Positions 16,620-24,972 of a DNA stretch of 34,033 nucleotides are shown here, piece after piece. The stretch is from assembly GCA_020718225.1 (NCBI GenBank), contig DYSO01000012.1:1-34033 (forward strand), written 5' to 3'. Origin of the DNA: Draconibacterium orientale (lineage in GTDB: Bacteria > Bacteroidota > Bacteroidia > Bacteroidales > FEN-979). Made by a program: the position numbers and the translations under genes. The notes beneath the pieces were generated by a model, which was given only the letters and a program-made list of their open reading frames with translations, did not search any database and had not been told where the DNA came from. The stretch's first letter is position 1; every line of letters begins with the position of its first letter.

Positions 16620-17456
16620 ATGGTTTCGGAATCCGGCATCTGTCTACAAAGTATCGTCCCTGTGAGGTCTGAAGCTGCCCATACAGCCCCGATGGTTACC
16701 CAGGTACTGTTCGGGGAACTCTTCAGGATCATTGGGAAAGAAAAAAACTGGGTATATGTTCAGCTGATATCTGATAACTATGAAGGATGGATTCCTGAAT
16801 TGCAGGTGGAGTTTCTCAGTGAACCAGATTTTATCAGGTTAAAAAATGCCGAAACTTTCCTGACTACGAGCCTGGTACATCCTGTTATTAATAAATCTGA
16901 TCACGCTGATATTCAAATTGTTGTCGGAAGTTCGCTCCCCGGGTTCAAAGACAATCATATGTTTATTGGCCCGCATACCTTTTATTTTGACGGATCGGTC
17001 ACAAACAACACAATGGCCGTTAATCCCCCAAACCCGGGCAGGGTGACCGAACTCCGTAAACACTTGGTGCAATATGCATGGAGGTACCTCCATACACCCT
17101 ACCTCTGGGGAGGGCGTACCCCTTTTGGTATCGATTGTTCAGGGTTCACTCAGATGGTATTTAAGCTGAATCAAATTAAACTTTTCCGAGATGCAAAACA
17201 ACAGGCCGAACAGGGTGAAATGGTCCCTTTTTTAGTGGAAGCAGAAACCGGCGACCTGGCCTTCTTCGATGATGAAAACGGGGCGATCACCCATGTAGGC
17301 ATGTTGATTGACAATCGTACCATTATCCATTGTTCCGGAAGTGTTCACATGGATGTTATTGACCACGAAGGTATTTACAGCAATGCATTAAAAAAATATA
17401 CGCACCGGTTAAGGATCATCAGAAGAATGGTCGAAGGAGTGACAAGCGACAAGTAG
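16620..17456 (+). CDS. NlpC/P60 cysteine peptidase with SH3 domain (YkfC-like)
   Basis: A 278-residue protein. An N-terminal bacterial SH3 domain (about 8-68, WVYVQLISDNYEGWI) and a middle SH3-like segment precede an NlpC/P60 domain (about 145-270) with the catalytic triad Cys173 (GIDCSG), His225 (THVGM) and His237 (IIHCSG); the YLWGGRTPFG approach to the cysteine is typical. There is no signal peptide, as in cytoplasmic YkfC-type gamma-D-glutamyl-diamino-acid endopeptidases that degrade recycled murein peptides. It follows the feo genes by 10 bp and may share their transcript, but a functional tie to iron is not apparent. It converges on the beta-barrel gene with an 18-bp gap. Confidence 0.9.
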   Translation: MVSESGICLQSIVPVRSEAAHTAPMVTQVLFGELFRIIGKEKNWVYVQLISDNYEGWIPELQVEFLSEPDFIRLKNAETFLTTSLVHPVINKSDHADIQIVVGSSLPGFKDNHMFIGPHTFYFDGSVTNNTMAVNPPNPGRVTELRKHLVQYAWRYLHTPYLWGGRTPFGIDCSGFTQMVFKLNQIKLFRDAKQQAEQGEMVPFLVEAETGDLAFFDDENGAITHVGMLIDNRTIIHCSGSVHMDVIDHEGIYSNALKKYTHRLRIIRRMVEGVTSDK

Positions 17457-17474
17457 AATGAGTGCGGATTGAAG

Positions 17475-18185
17475 TTATTCCGGTGAGGAGTAATCGGGGG
17501 TGGCCTTATAACTTTTATTTTCTTTATCTCTTTTTTCCTGATTAAAGACCCAGGTCAGCCGAATGGTGATCACATTGTTGTATTGTTCCCGGGGAAATGG
17601 ATTTTTTGGGTCGTTGGGATCGGTAATCATGACCGACCGGTTGCTTTTCACCGAATATTGATAACGTACGCCGGCCCATAGTTTGGTCCATAAGCGGATT
17701 TGAAGGTCGCCAATGGCAGAAATATCAAAGTTTGACAAACTGGTTGTGGGTTGGGCAAAAAAACTGGTATCGATGGGTTGGCCGCCGAAGGTTTCCTTAA
17801 AATTGATAAGTTGCCCGTACGAAAACCCAACTCCGACAGAAATGATTTTTTTATCGGTAAAATGAAAGAGGACCGGGATTTCGGCATAATCCTGTTTCAG
17901 CCAATAGGTGGTCGTATCGGTTTGTCCATTATGGTGACTTCCTTTTTGGGAATAGAGTAATTCCATACTGACCGACCAGTTTTTTTTCGGGCCAAAAGGC
18001 AGAATAACCATCGGGCCGACATTCAGGCCAACTTTATGAAAACCAAAAAACTCATCACCATCTACCTGTGTAAGGTTCATACCAATGCTGAGCGCTCCAA
18101 GAACGCTTTGGGAATACGATTTTTCGACAAAAAAAACAAAAACAAGGAACAATACCGGGAGAATGAGTAAGCGGAAGAGCTTCAT
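17475..18185 (-). CDS. Outer-membrane beta-barrel protein (PorT-like/OMP_b-brl_2 type)
   Basis: A 236-residue protein with a signal peptide ending near VEKSYSQS (about residue 26), followed by alternating amphipathic strands with many Gly and aromatic residues (for example SVGVGFSYGQ and WAGVRYQYSV), and a strand ending in LTWVF about 20 residues before a charged tail. This is the pattern of small 8-stranded barrels common in Bacteroidetes. It is probably an outer-membrane protein of unknown function; the PorT-like label is by general pattern only. The ATG (18185-18183) is formed by the edge of a CGTAAAT heptamer array, so its 5' untranslated region consists almost wholly of repeats. Confidence 0.75.
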   Translation of the reverse strand: MKLFRLLILPVLFLVFVFFVEKSYSQSVLGALSIGMNLTQVDGDEFFGFHKVGLNVGPMVILPFGPKKNWSVSMELLYSQKGSHHNGQTDTTTYWLKQDYAEIPVLFHFTDKKIISVGVGFSYGQLINFKETFGGQPIDTSFFAQPTTSLSNFDISAIGDLQIRLWTKLWAGVRYQYSVKSNRSVMITDPNDPKNPFPREQYNNVITIRLTWVFNQEKRDKENKSYKATPDYSSPE

Positions 18186-18244
18186 TTACGATTTACGATT
18201 TACGATTTACGATTTACGATTTACGATTTACGATTTACGATTTA
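18184..18244. repeat. Heptamer array 1: (ATTTACG)8.7 overlapping a start codon
   Basis: Eight perfect ATTTACG units run from 18184 to 18239, followed by ATTTA. On the minus strand this is (CGTAAAT)n directly joined to GAAG, so the last AT of the array supplies the first two bases of the barrel gene's ATG. The array fills nearly the whole 65-bp gap between tex and the barrel gene. Confidence 0.97.
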
Positions 18245-18250
18245 AAACGA

Positions 18251-20404
18251 TCAAATGCCTTTATTAGTATTTTGTCCTTTCATGGTTAGTTGAATCCTTT
18301 TTCGTTCGATATCGACATCCAGGACTTCCACCATTACTTTCTGATTGAGTTTTACAACATGGTTTGGATCTTTAACAAAACGATCGGCAAGTTGGCTGAT
18401 ATGCACAAGACCGTCCTGGTGAACCCCCAGATCAACAAAAACCCCGAAATTTGTAATGTTGGTCACAATGCCTGGTAATTTCATCCCTTTCCTCAGATCA
18501 TGAATGGAATGGATATTCCGGTCGAATTCAAAAATTTCAAATTTCAGTCGTGGGTCGCGGCCTGGTTTGGCAAGTTCTGCCATAATATCCTGAAGGGTTG
18601 GCAATCCGATTGTGTTATCGATGAATTCTGTCAGGTTAATTTTTTCACGTAATTCCGGTTTTTCAACCAGTTCAATCACCGAGCAGTTCAGTTTTTCAGC
18701 CATCCGGTCCACAACATGATATGCTTCCGGATGCACGGCGCTACGGTCGAGTGGGTTTTTTGCATCCCTGATACGCATAAAACCGGCTGCCTGTTCAAAG
18801 GCCTTTTCCCCGAACCTGGGAACCTTTCGGAATTCTTTCCTGGTTTGAAACGGTCCGTTTTCATTCCGATAGGTTATGAGATTTTTAGCCAGCGAAGGGC
18901 CCAGTCCGGAGACATAGGTCAGCAATTCTTCACTAGCCGTATTTACCTCTACTCCAACATTATTGACACAGCTGACCACGGTATCCTGAAGGCTTCTTTG
19001 CAGGGAATTCTGGTCCACATCGTGCTGATATTGTCCGACCCCGATTGATTTGGGTTCTATTTTAACCAATTCGGCCAGGGGATCCATCAACCGGCGGCCA
19101 ATAGAAACAGCGCCTCTGACCGTGATATCATAATCGGGAAATTCGCGTCGTGCAGCCGATGATGCAGAATAGACAGAAGCCCCGCTTTCATTGACAACCA
19201 GGGCCAGCAACTCTTTTTCGAAAGCGATTGCCCGGATTAATCGCTCTGTTTCCCGGCCGGCAGTGCCATTACCGATTGCAATTGCCTCAATCTTATAGGC
19301 GTTGACCAGACTTTTAATTTTATGGATGGATTCTTTCACCTCGTTCTGCGGTGGATGGGGGTAGATGGTTTCATTATGAAGAAGTTTCCCCTGTCGGTCA
19401 AGACAAACCAGTTTACATCCGGTACGGAAACCGGGATCGATGGCCAGGACATTTTTCTGTCCGAGCGGTGGCGCTAATAAAAGTTGTCGTAAATTTTCGG
19501 TAAAAACCCGGATGGCTTCCGTATCTGCTTTTTCTTTTGCCCATTGCCGCATTTCTGTTTCCATCGATGGGAAGAGCAGGCGTTTACAACCATCCGATAT
19601 GGCATTCCGGACCAATCTGGAAGATGCATTGTTTCCCCGAATAAAGATTCTTTCAAGGATTTCCTGCGCTATTTCCTCTTCCACATCAACAGATAGCCGG
19701 AGAAAGCCCTCGTTTTCGCCCCGGAGCATGGCCAGCAACCGGTGTGAAGGCGCCCGGTTCAGGGGTTCATGATAATCAAAATACATTTCAAAATTGATCC
19801 CATCCTGTTCCTTCCCTTTGACGTTGCGGGAGGAAATTTGCGATTCCTTTTGAAAAAGATGCCGTATCCGTTTCCGTGAATAACCATCTTCATTTACGGT
19901 TTCTGCAATAATATCGCTGGCGCCCTGAAGGGCATCTTCTATCGTACGGACACCTTTCTCAGAATCAAGATAGGCTTCTGCCCGGATTTCGATATCATCG
20001 TATTTTTGAGATAAAATCAGATTGGCCAGCGGTTCCAACCCTTTTTCACGGGCTATCCCTGCACGTGTTTTCCGTTTTGGCTTGAAGGGGAGGTAAATAT
20101 CTTCCAGTTCAGCCATGGTTTGGGCTGCATCTATTGCTTTTTCAAGTTCAGGAGTCAGTTTTTCCTGATCGGTCAATGACTTGATGACTGCGCTTCTGCG
20201 CGCATCCAGATCTTTCAGTTGCAACAAACGGTCACGTACATTTCCAATTACGACTTCATCCATAGAACCGGTCATCTCTTTCCGATAACGCGCTATAAAT
20301 GGAATGGTTGCACCGCTTTCCAGCAAGTTGATGGTATTGCTGATGAATCCAGCCGGAACACGCAACTCTGCCGAGATGATATCAATATATTTTTCGAACA
20401 TCAT
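18251..20404 (-). CDS. tex: Tex-family RNA-binding transcription accessory protein
   Basis: A 717-residue protein collinear with Tex/YhgF: an N-terminal helical region with IPFIARYRKEMTG (34-46), a YqgF/RNase H-like domain (about 318-445; VLAIDPGFRTGC 319-330), helix-hairpin-helix repeats (about 480-560), and a C-terminal S1 RNA-binding domain (about 640-710; GIVTNITNFGVFVDLGVH). It acts in the cytoplasm on nucleic acid or transcription complexes; its precise role is not settled. Two adjacent ATG codons are possible starts, and I used the first. It is 34 bp downstream of the lutA-like gene on the same strand and 65 bp, filled by a heptamer array, upstream of the barrel gene. Confidence 0.95.
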   Translation of the reverse strand: MMFEKYIDIISAELRVPAGFISNTINLLESGATIPFIARYRKEMTGSMDEVVIGNVRDRLLQLKDLDARRSAVIKSLTDQEKLTPELEKAIDAAQTMAELEDIYLPFKPKRKTRAGIAREKGLEPLANLILSQKYDDIEIRAEAYLDSEKGVRTIEDALQGASDIIAETVNEDGYSRKRIRHLFQKESQISSRNVKGKEQDGINFEMYFDYHEPLNRAPSHRLLAMLRGENEGFLRLSVDVEEEIAQEILERIFIRGNNASSRLVRNAISDGCKRLLFPSMETEMRQWAKEKADTEAIRVFTENLRQLLLAPPLGQKNVLAIDPGFRTGCKLVCLDRQGKLLHNETIYPHPPQNEVKESIHKIKSLVNAYKIEAIAIGNGTAGRETERLIRAIAFEKELLALVVNESGASVYSASSAARREFPDYDITVRGAVSIGRRLMDPLAELVKIEPKSIGVGQYQHDVDQNSLQRSLQDTVVSCVNNVGVEVNTASEELLTYVSGLGPSLAKNLITYRNENGPFQTRKEFRKVPRFGEKAFEQAAGFMRIRDAKNPLDRSAVHPEAYHVVDRMAEKLNCSVIELVEKPELREKINLTEFIDNTIGLPTLQDIMAELAKPGRDPRLKFEIFEFDRNIHSIHDLRKGMKLPGIVTNITNFGVFVDLGVHQDGLVHISQLADRFVKDPNHVVKLNQKVMVEVLDVDIERKRIQLTMKGQNTNKGI

Positions 20405-20438
20405 GAAATCACTGAAATCGTATTAATACAGTAGATAA

Positions 20439-21158
20439 TTACCAGCCTGAAGCCAAAACATCAATGATGTGAATTGTCTGTATGGGGAGGTTGTGTTTGT
20501 CGATATATGCCTGTTGATGCATCAGGCAGGAAGAATCGGTTGAGACGATATATTCTGCGCCGGTGGCCAGTGCATTTTTAATTTTCTGTTCTGCCATTGC
20601 AGTCGAAATGGGTTCAAATTTGGCAGAAAATGTCCCGCCAAAACCACAGCAAACCTCATTGTCTTTCATTTCTCGCAGCTCCAATCCCCGGACGTGGCTT
20701 AACAACCTTCGTGGTTCATCCTTCAGTTTATATTCCCGAAGGGCAGCACAAGAATCATGATAGGTTACCACATGAGGGAAAACAGCTCCGATATCTTCGA
20801 TTTTTCTGACATTGACTATAAAATCGGTGAATTCATAGATATTACGTTTCAACTGTTTGTATTCCAAATGATAGGCAGTATTATGAAACAACCAGGAATA
20901 GTAATTGCGAACAAAACCGGCACAGGAGGCAGAAGGCCCCACTACAGGACGGTCGTTCGGAAAATCTTTCAGAAATTTTTCCCCCATTTTCTTTGCTTCA
21001 TCCCAAAAGCCACTATTAAATGCCATCTGTCCACAACAGGTTTGGTTCCCGTTATAGTGGACGTTCACCCCGAATTTTTCAAGAATTTTAACCATATTTA
21101 ATCCTGTTTCAGGATAAATCTGATCAATAAAACAAGGGATGAAAATATCAACAACCAT
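20439..21158 (-). CDS. lutA: LutA-like (Fe-S)-binding CCG-domain protein
   Basis: A 239-residue protein with two CCG domains: Cys9, Cys41-Cys42-Gly (TCCGQ) and Cys79; then Cys137, Cys170-Cys171-Gly (VCCGFGG) and Cys211. This is the layout of LutA/YkgE, a subunit of the L-lactate oxidation system, and resembles HdrB and GlpC/GlcF modules. It may bind an iron-sulfur cluster and pass electrons from lactate. LutB and LutC are not adjacent: upstream lies aroA and downstream tex, so the gene is an orphan here, and the lactate role is inferred from family only. It has its own predicted promoter at 21219-21226. Confidence 0.87.
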   Translation of the reverse strand: MVVDIFIPCFIDQIYPETGLNMVKILEKFGVNVHYNGNQTCCGQMAFNSGFWDEAKKMGEKFLKDFPNDRPVVGPSASCAGFVRNYYSWLFHNTAYHLEYKQLKRNIYEFTDFIVNVRKIEDIGAVFPHVVTYHDSCAALREYKLKDEPRRLLSHVRGLELREMKDNEVCCGFGGTFSAKFEPISTAMAEQKIKNALATGAEYIVSTDSSCLMHQQAYIDKHNLPIQTIHIIDVLASGW

Positions 21159-21218
21159 AATATCAAGTTAAAACAGAAAGTTAAAAAATCAAAGAAGGAA
21201 ATACCCCCATTGGCAGGT

Positions 21219-21249
21219 CAAAAGTAAAAATTAATGTTCTTGCATGAAC
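21219..21249 (-). promoter_or_regulatory. Predicted lutA promoter with GTTC-N6-GAAC palindrome
   Basis: TACTTTTG (21226-21219, minus) matches TAnnTTTG, about 60 bp before the ATG. The palindrome GTTC-TTGCAT-GAAC (21236-21249) covers the -33 position. An 11-bp exact partial copy, GTTCTTGCATG, recurs at 21308-21318 inside the aroA tail, and a looser copy lies at about 21269. Confidence 0.35.
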
Positions 21250-21287
21250 GGGAAGATAAAAAAAGTTATTGTCTTGCCATGAATGGG

Positions 21288-22547
21288 TTAATGAATTACA
21301 AACCCAAGTTCTTGCATGTGTTTCCAATACCCGGGATAGGATTTCATAACCACATCGGGGTTCATGATTCGAACGCTGCCCGATTTCAAAGCCAACATAC
21401 CAAAAGTCATGGCCATTCGATGGTCCCCATAAGTTTCAAAGGTTTGATCGGGAGGAACAAAGGGTTTGGCAGATTGGAATTCGAGGCTGGGAAAAACTTC
21501 GGAAGGTGCGGAAACAATGATGTCGGGCCTTATCTTGTCAAGTTCATTCTTCAGGGCTCTTAAACGGTCGGTTTCTTTTATCCGGAGGCTTCTGAGGCCT
21601 TCAAACCTGCAACGGATTCCTAATAATGCGCAAGTTGTTATCACAGATGGGGCGATATCGGGGTAATTGGTGAAATCGAAATAGAACCCTTCCGGCTTTT
21701 TACGAACCCGGGTAAGTCGGACACCGGTGTTATGGAATTCGGTATGTATCCCGAAATTCTGATAAATTACCGGAAGGATGGCATCTCCCTGAAGGCTGTT
21801 TTGGAAGAGGCCGTTGAGTTCAAGATCGACTTCCTGCGCAAAGACAGCCGCCTCATACCAAAATGCTGCTGCCGACCAATCGGCTTCAACTTGAAAATCG
21901 CGTGAAGTATAGAGCCCAGGGGGTACTTTTATACATGTTTTTCCATGCTTCGGGCGCGCTCCATAATACTGCATAAGCTGGGTTGTCATCCGGATATAGG
22001 GAATTGAAACAACCGTGCCCTTGTGATGGATGATCAGTCCTTCGGGTAAATACGGGGCTATAAGAAGCAATGCCGTGCTGAATTGACTGCTGATCCCGGC
22101 ATCGATGGTTACCTCTTTCCCGGATAGCAGGTTCCCTTTGATAAGGATTGGAGGATATCCGATTTTTGACAGATAGTCGATGGTGGCCCCCAGGTTTGTC
22201 AAGGCTTCAACAAGCACGCCAATCGGACGTTGTTTCATCCGGTCAGAACCGGTAAGCATCCATTTTCCTGGCCGGGTAGCAAGATATGCCGTCAGAAACC
22301 GCATGACAGTACCGGCATTCTTGGTATCAATCTCCATCAAACGGGATATATCCTGATGGTTTTGGATAGCATCGATCAAATCCTGGAGCAACAAGGTATC
22401 ATCAGCATCCGAAAGGTTATGTATCGGAAAATGATCTCCGCTCAATGCCCGGATAAGCAACAACCGGTTGCTCAAACTTTTTGAGGCAGGCAAGGTTATT
22501 TTTCCCCTCAGGATTTTTGTCGGACTGGTTACCAGGACTGCTTTCAT
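21288..22547 (-). CDS. aroA: 3-phosphoshikimate 1-carboxyvinyltransferase (EPSP synthase)
   Basis: A 419-residue enzyme that joins phosphoenolpyruvate to shikimate 3-phosphate in the chorismate pathway. Visible motifs: PASKSLSNR (20-28; Lys23), NAGTVMRF (77-84), SSQFSTALL (153-161), Asp297 in NYPDIAP as the catalytic acid, KETDRL (324-329) and DHRMAM (375-380). I chose the ATG at 22547; the open frame continues three codons to a TTG at 22556 that is less likely. It follows aroB by 30 bp on the same strand, so two shikimate-pathway enzymes are probably cotranscribed. The tail carries a partial copy of a palindrome found upstream of lutA. Confidence 0.95.
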   Translation of the reverse strand: MKAVLVTSPTKILRGKITLPASKSLSNRLLLIRALSGDHFPIHNLSDADDTLLLQDLIDAIQNHQDISRLMEIDTKNAGTVMRFLTAYLATRPGKWMLTGSDRMKQRPIGVLVEALTNLGATIDYLSKIGYPPILIKGNLLSGKEVTIDAGISSQFSTALLLIAPYLPEGLIIHHKGTVVSIPYIRMTTQLMQYYGARPKHGKTCIKVPPGLYTSRDFQVEADWSAAAFWYEAAVFAQEVDLELNGLFQNSLQGDAILPVIYQNFGIHTEFHNTGVRLTRVRKKPEGFYFDFTNYPDIAPSVITTCALLGIRCRFEGLRSLRIKETDRLRALKNELDKIRPDIIVSAPSEVFPSLEFQSAKPFVPPDQTFETYGDHRMAMTFGMLALKSGSVRIMNPDVVMKSYPGYWKHMQELGFVIH

Positions 22548-22577
22548 CTGAATCAACTTACATTATAAAAACGATGA

Positions 22578-23684
22578 CTATGGCTGCCCCATCTGCATAT
22601 AATAATTCAAAGCCCCAGAAATTTCTTCGGCTCCGCATGCGATATTGATTTTTGGAAACCCGGGAGCTACAAGCAGGGAGAACCTGACCTGCAGGTTCCT
22701 GTTCTTTTTATCATGTGCCAATAAATCAATCAGCAAGGGTAACTCCTCATGTTTAAAGGGTGGCATATAAAAACCGTTTCGGATATAGCATGCAATCTCT
22801 TCCATGTCCTGTTCTGCCAATCCGGTTTTCTTCCATGAGAGCCATGTGGCACAAATCATCCCGATGGCAACGGCTTCTCCATGAAGCAATGGGCGGTTCC
22901 ATCGGGATAACGATAAGGATTCAATGGCATGGCCGATGGTATGTCCAAAATTCAAGGCCCCCCGGAGGTTCTTTTCGAAAAAATCTTTTTTTACGATGTT
23001 GTTTTTACAGGCAATGGCGCCTGCCATCAGGTGGCGCCAGATAACGCTATCAACAGGGATCTTCATCAATTCATCGACGGGATGGGATTTTATTTTTTTC
23101 CATAATCGCGCATCTCCAATCAGGGCCGTTTTGATGATTTCAGCAAGGCCTGAACGGATTTGTTCCGAAGAAAGGGTTTGAAGAAATCCGGGATAGATAA
23201 AAACAGCGACAGGAGTATAAAAAAACCCAACCTGGTTTTTTACCTGGTTGATATTGATCCCGGTTTTTCCTCCGATGGCAGCATCAACCTGTCCAAGCAA
23301 CGTTGTAGGGATATGGATGCAGGTGATCCCGCGTTTATATCCGGCGGCGACAAATCCACCCAGGTCACTAACCATGCCCCCGCCCAAAGTGACCAGGAGC
23401 GTATCGCGGCCTGCCTGTGCCACCATCAATTCACCCCACAACCGAATAACCGTCTCATGGGTTTTGTACTCCTCTCCGGCCGGGACCCTGAGTATCCTTG
23501 CATCTTTCCATTCAGGAAGATACTGAAGTAAAACAGGAAGACAGAATTCCATACTACCGGGGTCAACAAGAATAAAAATCCTGGCTGTGCCGTAATTATT
23601 CCATTTGGCTATTTCAGACAGGGCATCATTCCCGAAAAAAATCCGGGTCCGGTAAGCATGAACAATCCGGCTGGTAAGTTTCAT
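22578..23684 (-). CDS. aroB: 3-dehydroquinate synthase
   Basis: A 368-residue enzyme that cyclises DAHP to 3-dehydroquinate with NAD and a divalent metal. The NAD-binding GGGMVSD (101-107), PTTLLGQVDAAIGGKTGIN (126-144), and the metal ligands Glu182 (GLAEIIK), His248 (NFGHTIGH) and His268 (LLHGEA) are all present. I chose the ATG at 23684; a TTG two codons upstream (23690) extends the frame but is not needed. It starts 16 bp after the ald stop and precedes aroA by 30 bp. Confidence 0.95.
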   Translation of the reverse strand: MKLTSRIVHAYRTRIFFGNDALSEIAKWNNYGTARIFILVDPGSMEFCLPVLLQYLPEWKDARILRVPAGEEYKTHETVIRLWGELMVAQAGRDTLLVTLGGGMVSDLGGFVAAGYKRGITCIHIPTTLLGQVDAAIGGKTGININQVKNQVGFFYTPVAVFIYPGFLQTLSSEQIRSGLAEIIKTALIGDARLWKKIKSHPVDELMKIPVDSVIWRHLMAGAIACKNNIVKKDFFEKNLRGALNFGHTIGHAIESLSLSRWNRPLLHGEAVAIGMICATWLSWKKTGLAEQDMEEIACYIRNGFYMPPFKHEELPLLIDLLAHDKKNRNLQVRFSLLVAPGFPKINIACGAEEISGALNYYMQMGQP

Positions 23685-23700
23685 AAACAATGAGTCATGA

Positions 23701-24924
23701 TTAATGAAATGCCGCCATCAATAAACTTATATCCTGGAAGGGAAGGTTAAACCGTTTGCTGATAAAGAGGTTTGTCATTATTCCGTTATAAATATAAACC
23801 CCCTGGCGCACGCCGGAATCCCTTTTGAGAAGGTTCTCAATGCCCCCTTCGGAACCGATGTCGAGAATGATCGGTGCAATGATGTTGTTCAATGCCTGGG
23901 AAGCGGTATGAGGAACTTTCGATGGAATGTTGGGAACGGCATAATGGGTTACCCCATACAGTTTATATACCGGCGATTTGTGTGAGGTGGGGTGTGAGGT
24001 TTCAAAACAGCCCCCCTGGTCGATACTTATATCAATGGCGACAGCTCCGTCTTTCATCTGCTGTATCATCCCGGCAGAAATCAAACAGGGGCTCCTGCCT
24101 TCGGGGGAGTGGATGGCGCCGATCAGGACGTCGGCGGATTTCAGTGAGTCAACCAATACTTTCGGGTGGAGAATAGAAGTATAAACACGCATTCCAAGAT
24201 TGCTCTGGATGCGACGGAGCCGATACACCGAATTATCAAAAATTTTAACCTGGGCCCCCAGGCCGATGGCCGACCGTGCTGCAAATTCGCCCACAGTGCC
24301 GGCTCCGATGATAACCACTTCGCTGGGGGTGATTCCTGTAAACCCACCGAACATCTTTCCACGGCCATATTCGGGATCAGCAAGAAACTCAGCAGCAATA
24401 AAAATGGAGGTACTTCCCGCAATTTCACTCATGGCCCGAAGGATGGAGAGTTGCTTTGTCCTGTCTCGGATGGTTTCAAAAGCCAAAGCTGTAACCCGTT
24501 TCGAAAGCAAAGTGCGGAAATAGTCTTCACATTGCATGGTCATTTGTATGGCTGATATCAATGTTTGTCTGGGATGCAGCCAGTGCATCTCCTCTTTGGT
24601 AACCGGGGCCACTTTTAGAATGATATCGGCTTTGTATACCTCCTCTGGCGAATTTACCAGCCGGGCCCCGGCTTCGCTGTATTCATGGTCGCTGAAATGG
24701 GCAACGATGCCAGCCCCGGATTCAATGCAGACCTGATGGCCATTTCGGCACAACAATGCAACGCCGTCGGGGACCAGGGAAACCCTGTTTTCCTGTTGGG
24801 ATATTTCTTTTGGTACCCCGATGATAAGGCTGCTTGGCTGCTTTGCAACTTCAAGCATCTCTTCCTGTGGCATCAACCGGCCTGCGGGGGATAAATGGTT
24901 ATAATCCGGACCTGAACCTTCCAT
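23701..24924 (-). CDS. ald: Alanine dehydrogenase-like / transhydrogenase alpha-like protein
   Basis: A 407-residue protein of the alanine dehydrogenase/PNT family. An N-terminal extension (1-33, LMPQEEMLEV) precedes the usual IIGVPKEI start; as I recall it, this extension is typical of Bacteroidetes members. The NAD-binding GAGTVG is 207-212, Lys104 (ILKVAP) corresponds to the substrate-binding lysine, and SIDQGGC carries the conserved aspartate. At the position of the catalytic histidine of characterised alanine dehydrogenases (YLHLA) this protein has Gln127 (SAIQM), as in the NAD(H)-binding subunit of transhydrogenase. It probably still acts on alanine/pyruvate, but the difference is worth testing. 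It lies between tsaE and aroB in a co-directional run. Confidence 0.88.
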   Translation of the reverse strand: MEGSGPDYNHLSPAGRLMPQEEMLEVAKQPSSLIIGVPKEISQQENRVSLVPDGVALLCRNGHQVCIESGAGIVAHFSDHEYSEAGARLVNSPEEVYKADIILKVAPVTKEEMHWLHPRQTLISAIQMTMQCEDYFRTLLSKRVTALAFETIRDRTKQLSILRAMSEIAGSTSIFIAAEFLADPEYGRGKMFGGFTGITPSEVVIIGAGTVGEFAARSAIGLGAQVKIFDNSVYRLRRIQSNLGMRVYTSILHPKVLVDSLKSADVLIGAIHSPEGRSPCLISAGMIQQMKDGAVAIDISIDQGGCFETSHPTSHKSPVYKLYGVTHYAVPNIPSKVPHTASQALNNIIAPIILDIGSEGGIENLLKRDSGVRQGVYIYNGIMTNLFISKRFNLPFQDISLLMAAFH

Positions 24925-24972
24925 GTCCTGAAATTTTAAACGAAGATAAAAAGAAATAGCGGAATAACGAAT

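Noticed and set aside
18085-18267. A 60-codon plus-strand ORF ending in repeated IYDLRFT
   Set aside because: It is the translation of the ATTTACG array together with the antisense of the barrel gene's signal peptide; heptamers without stops give such ORFs in all three frames.
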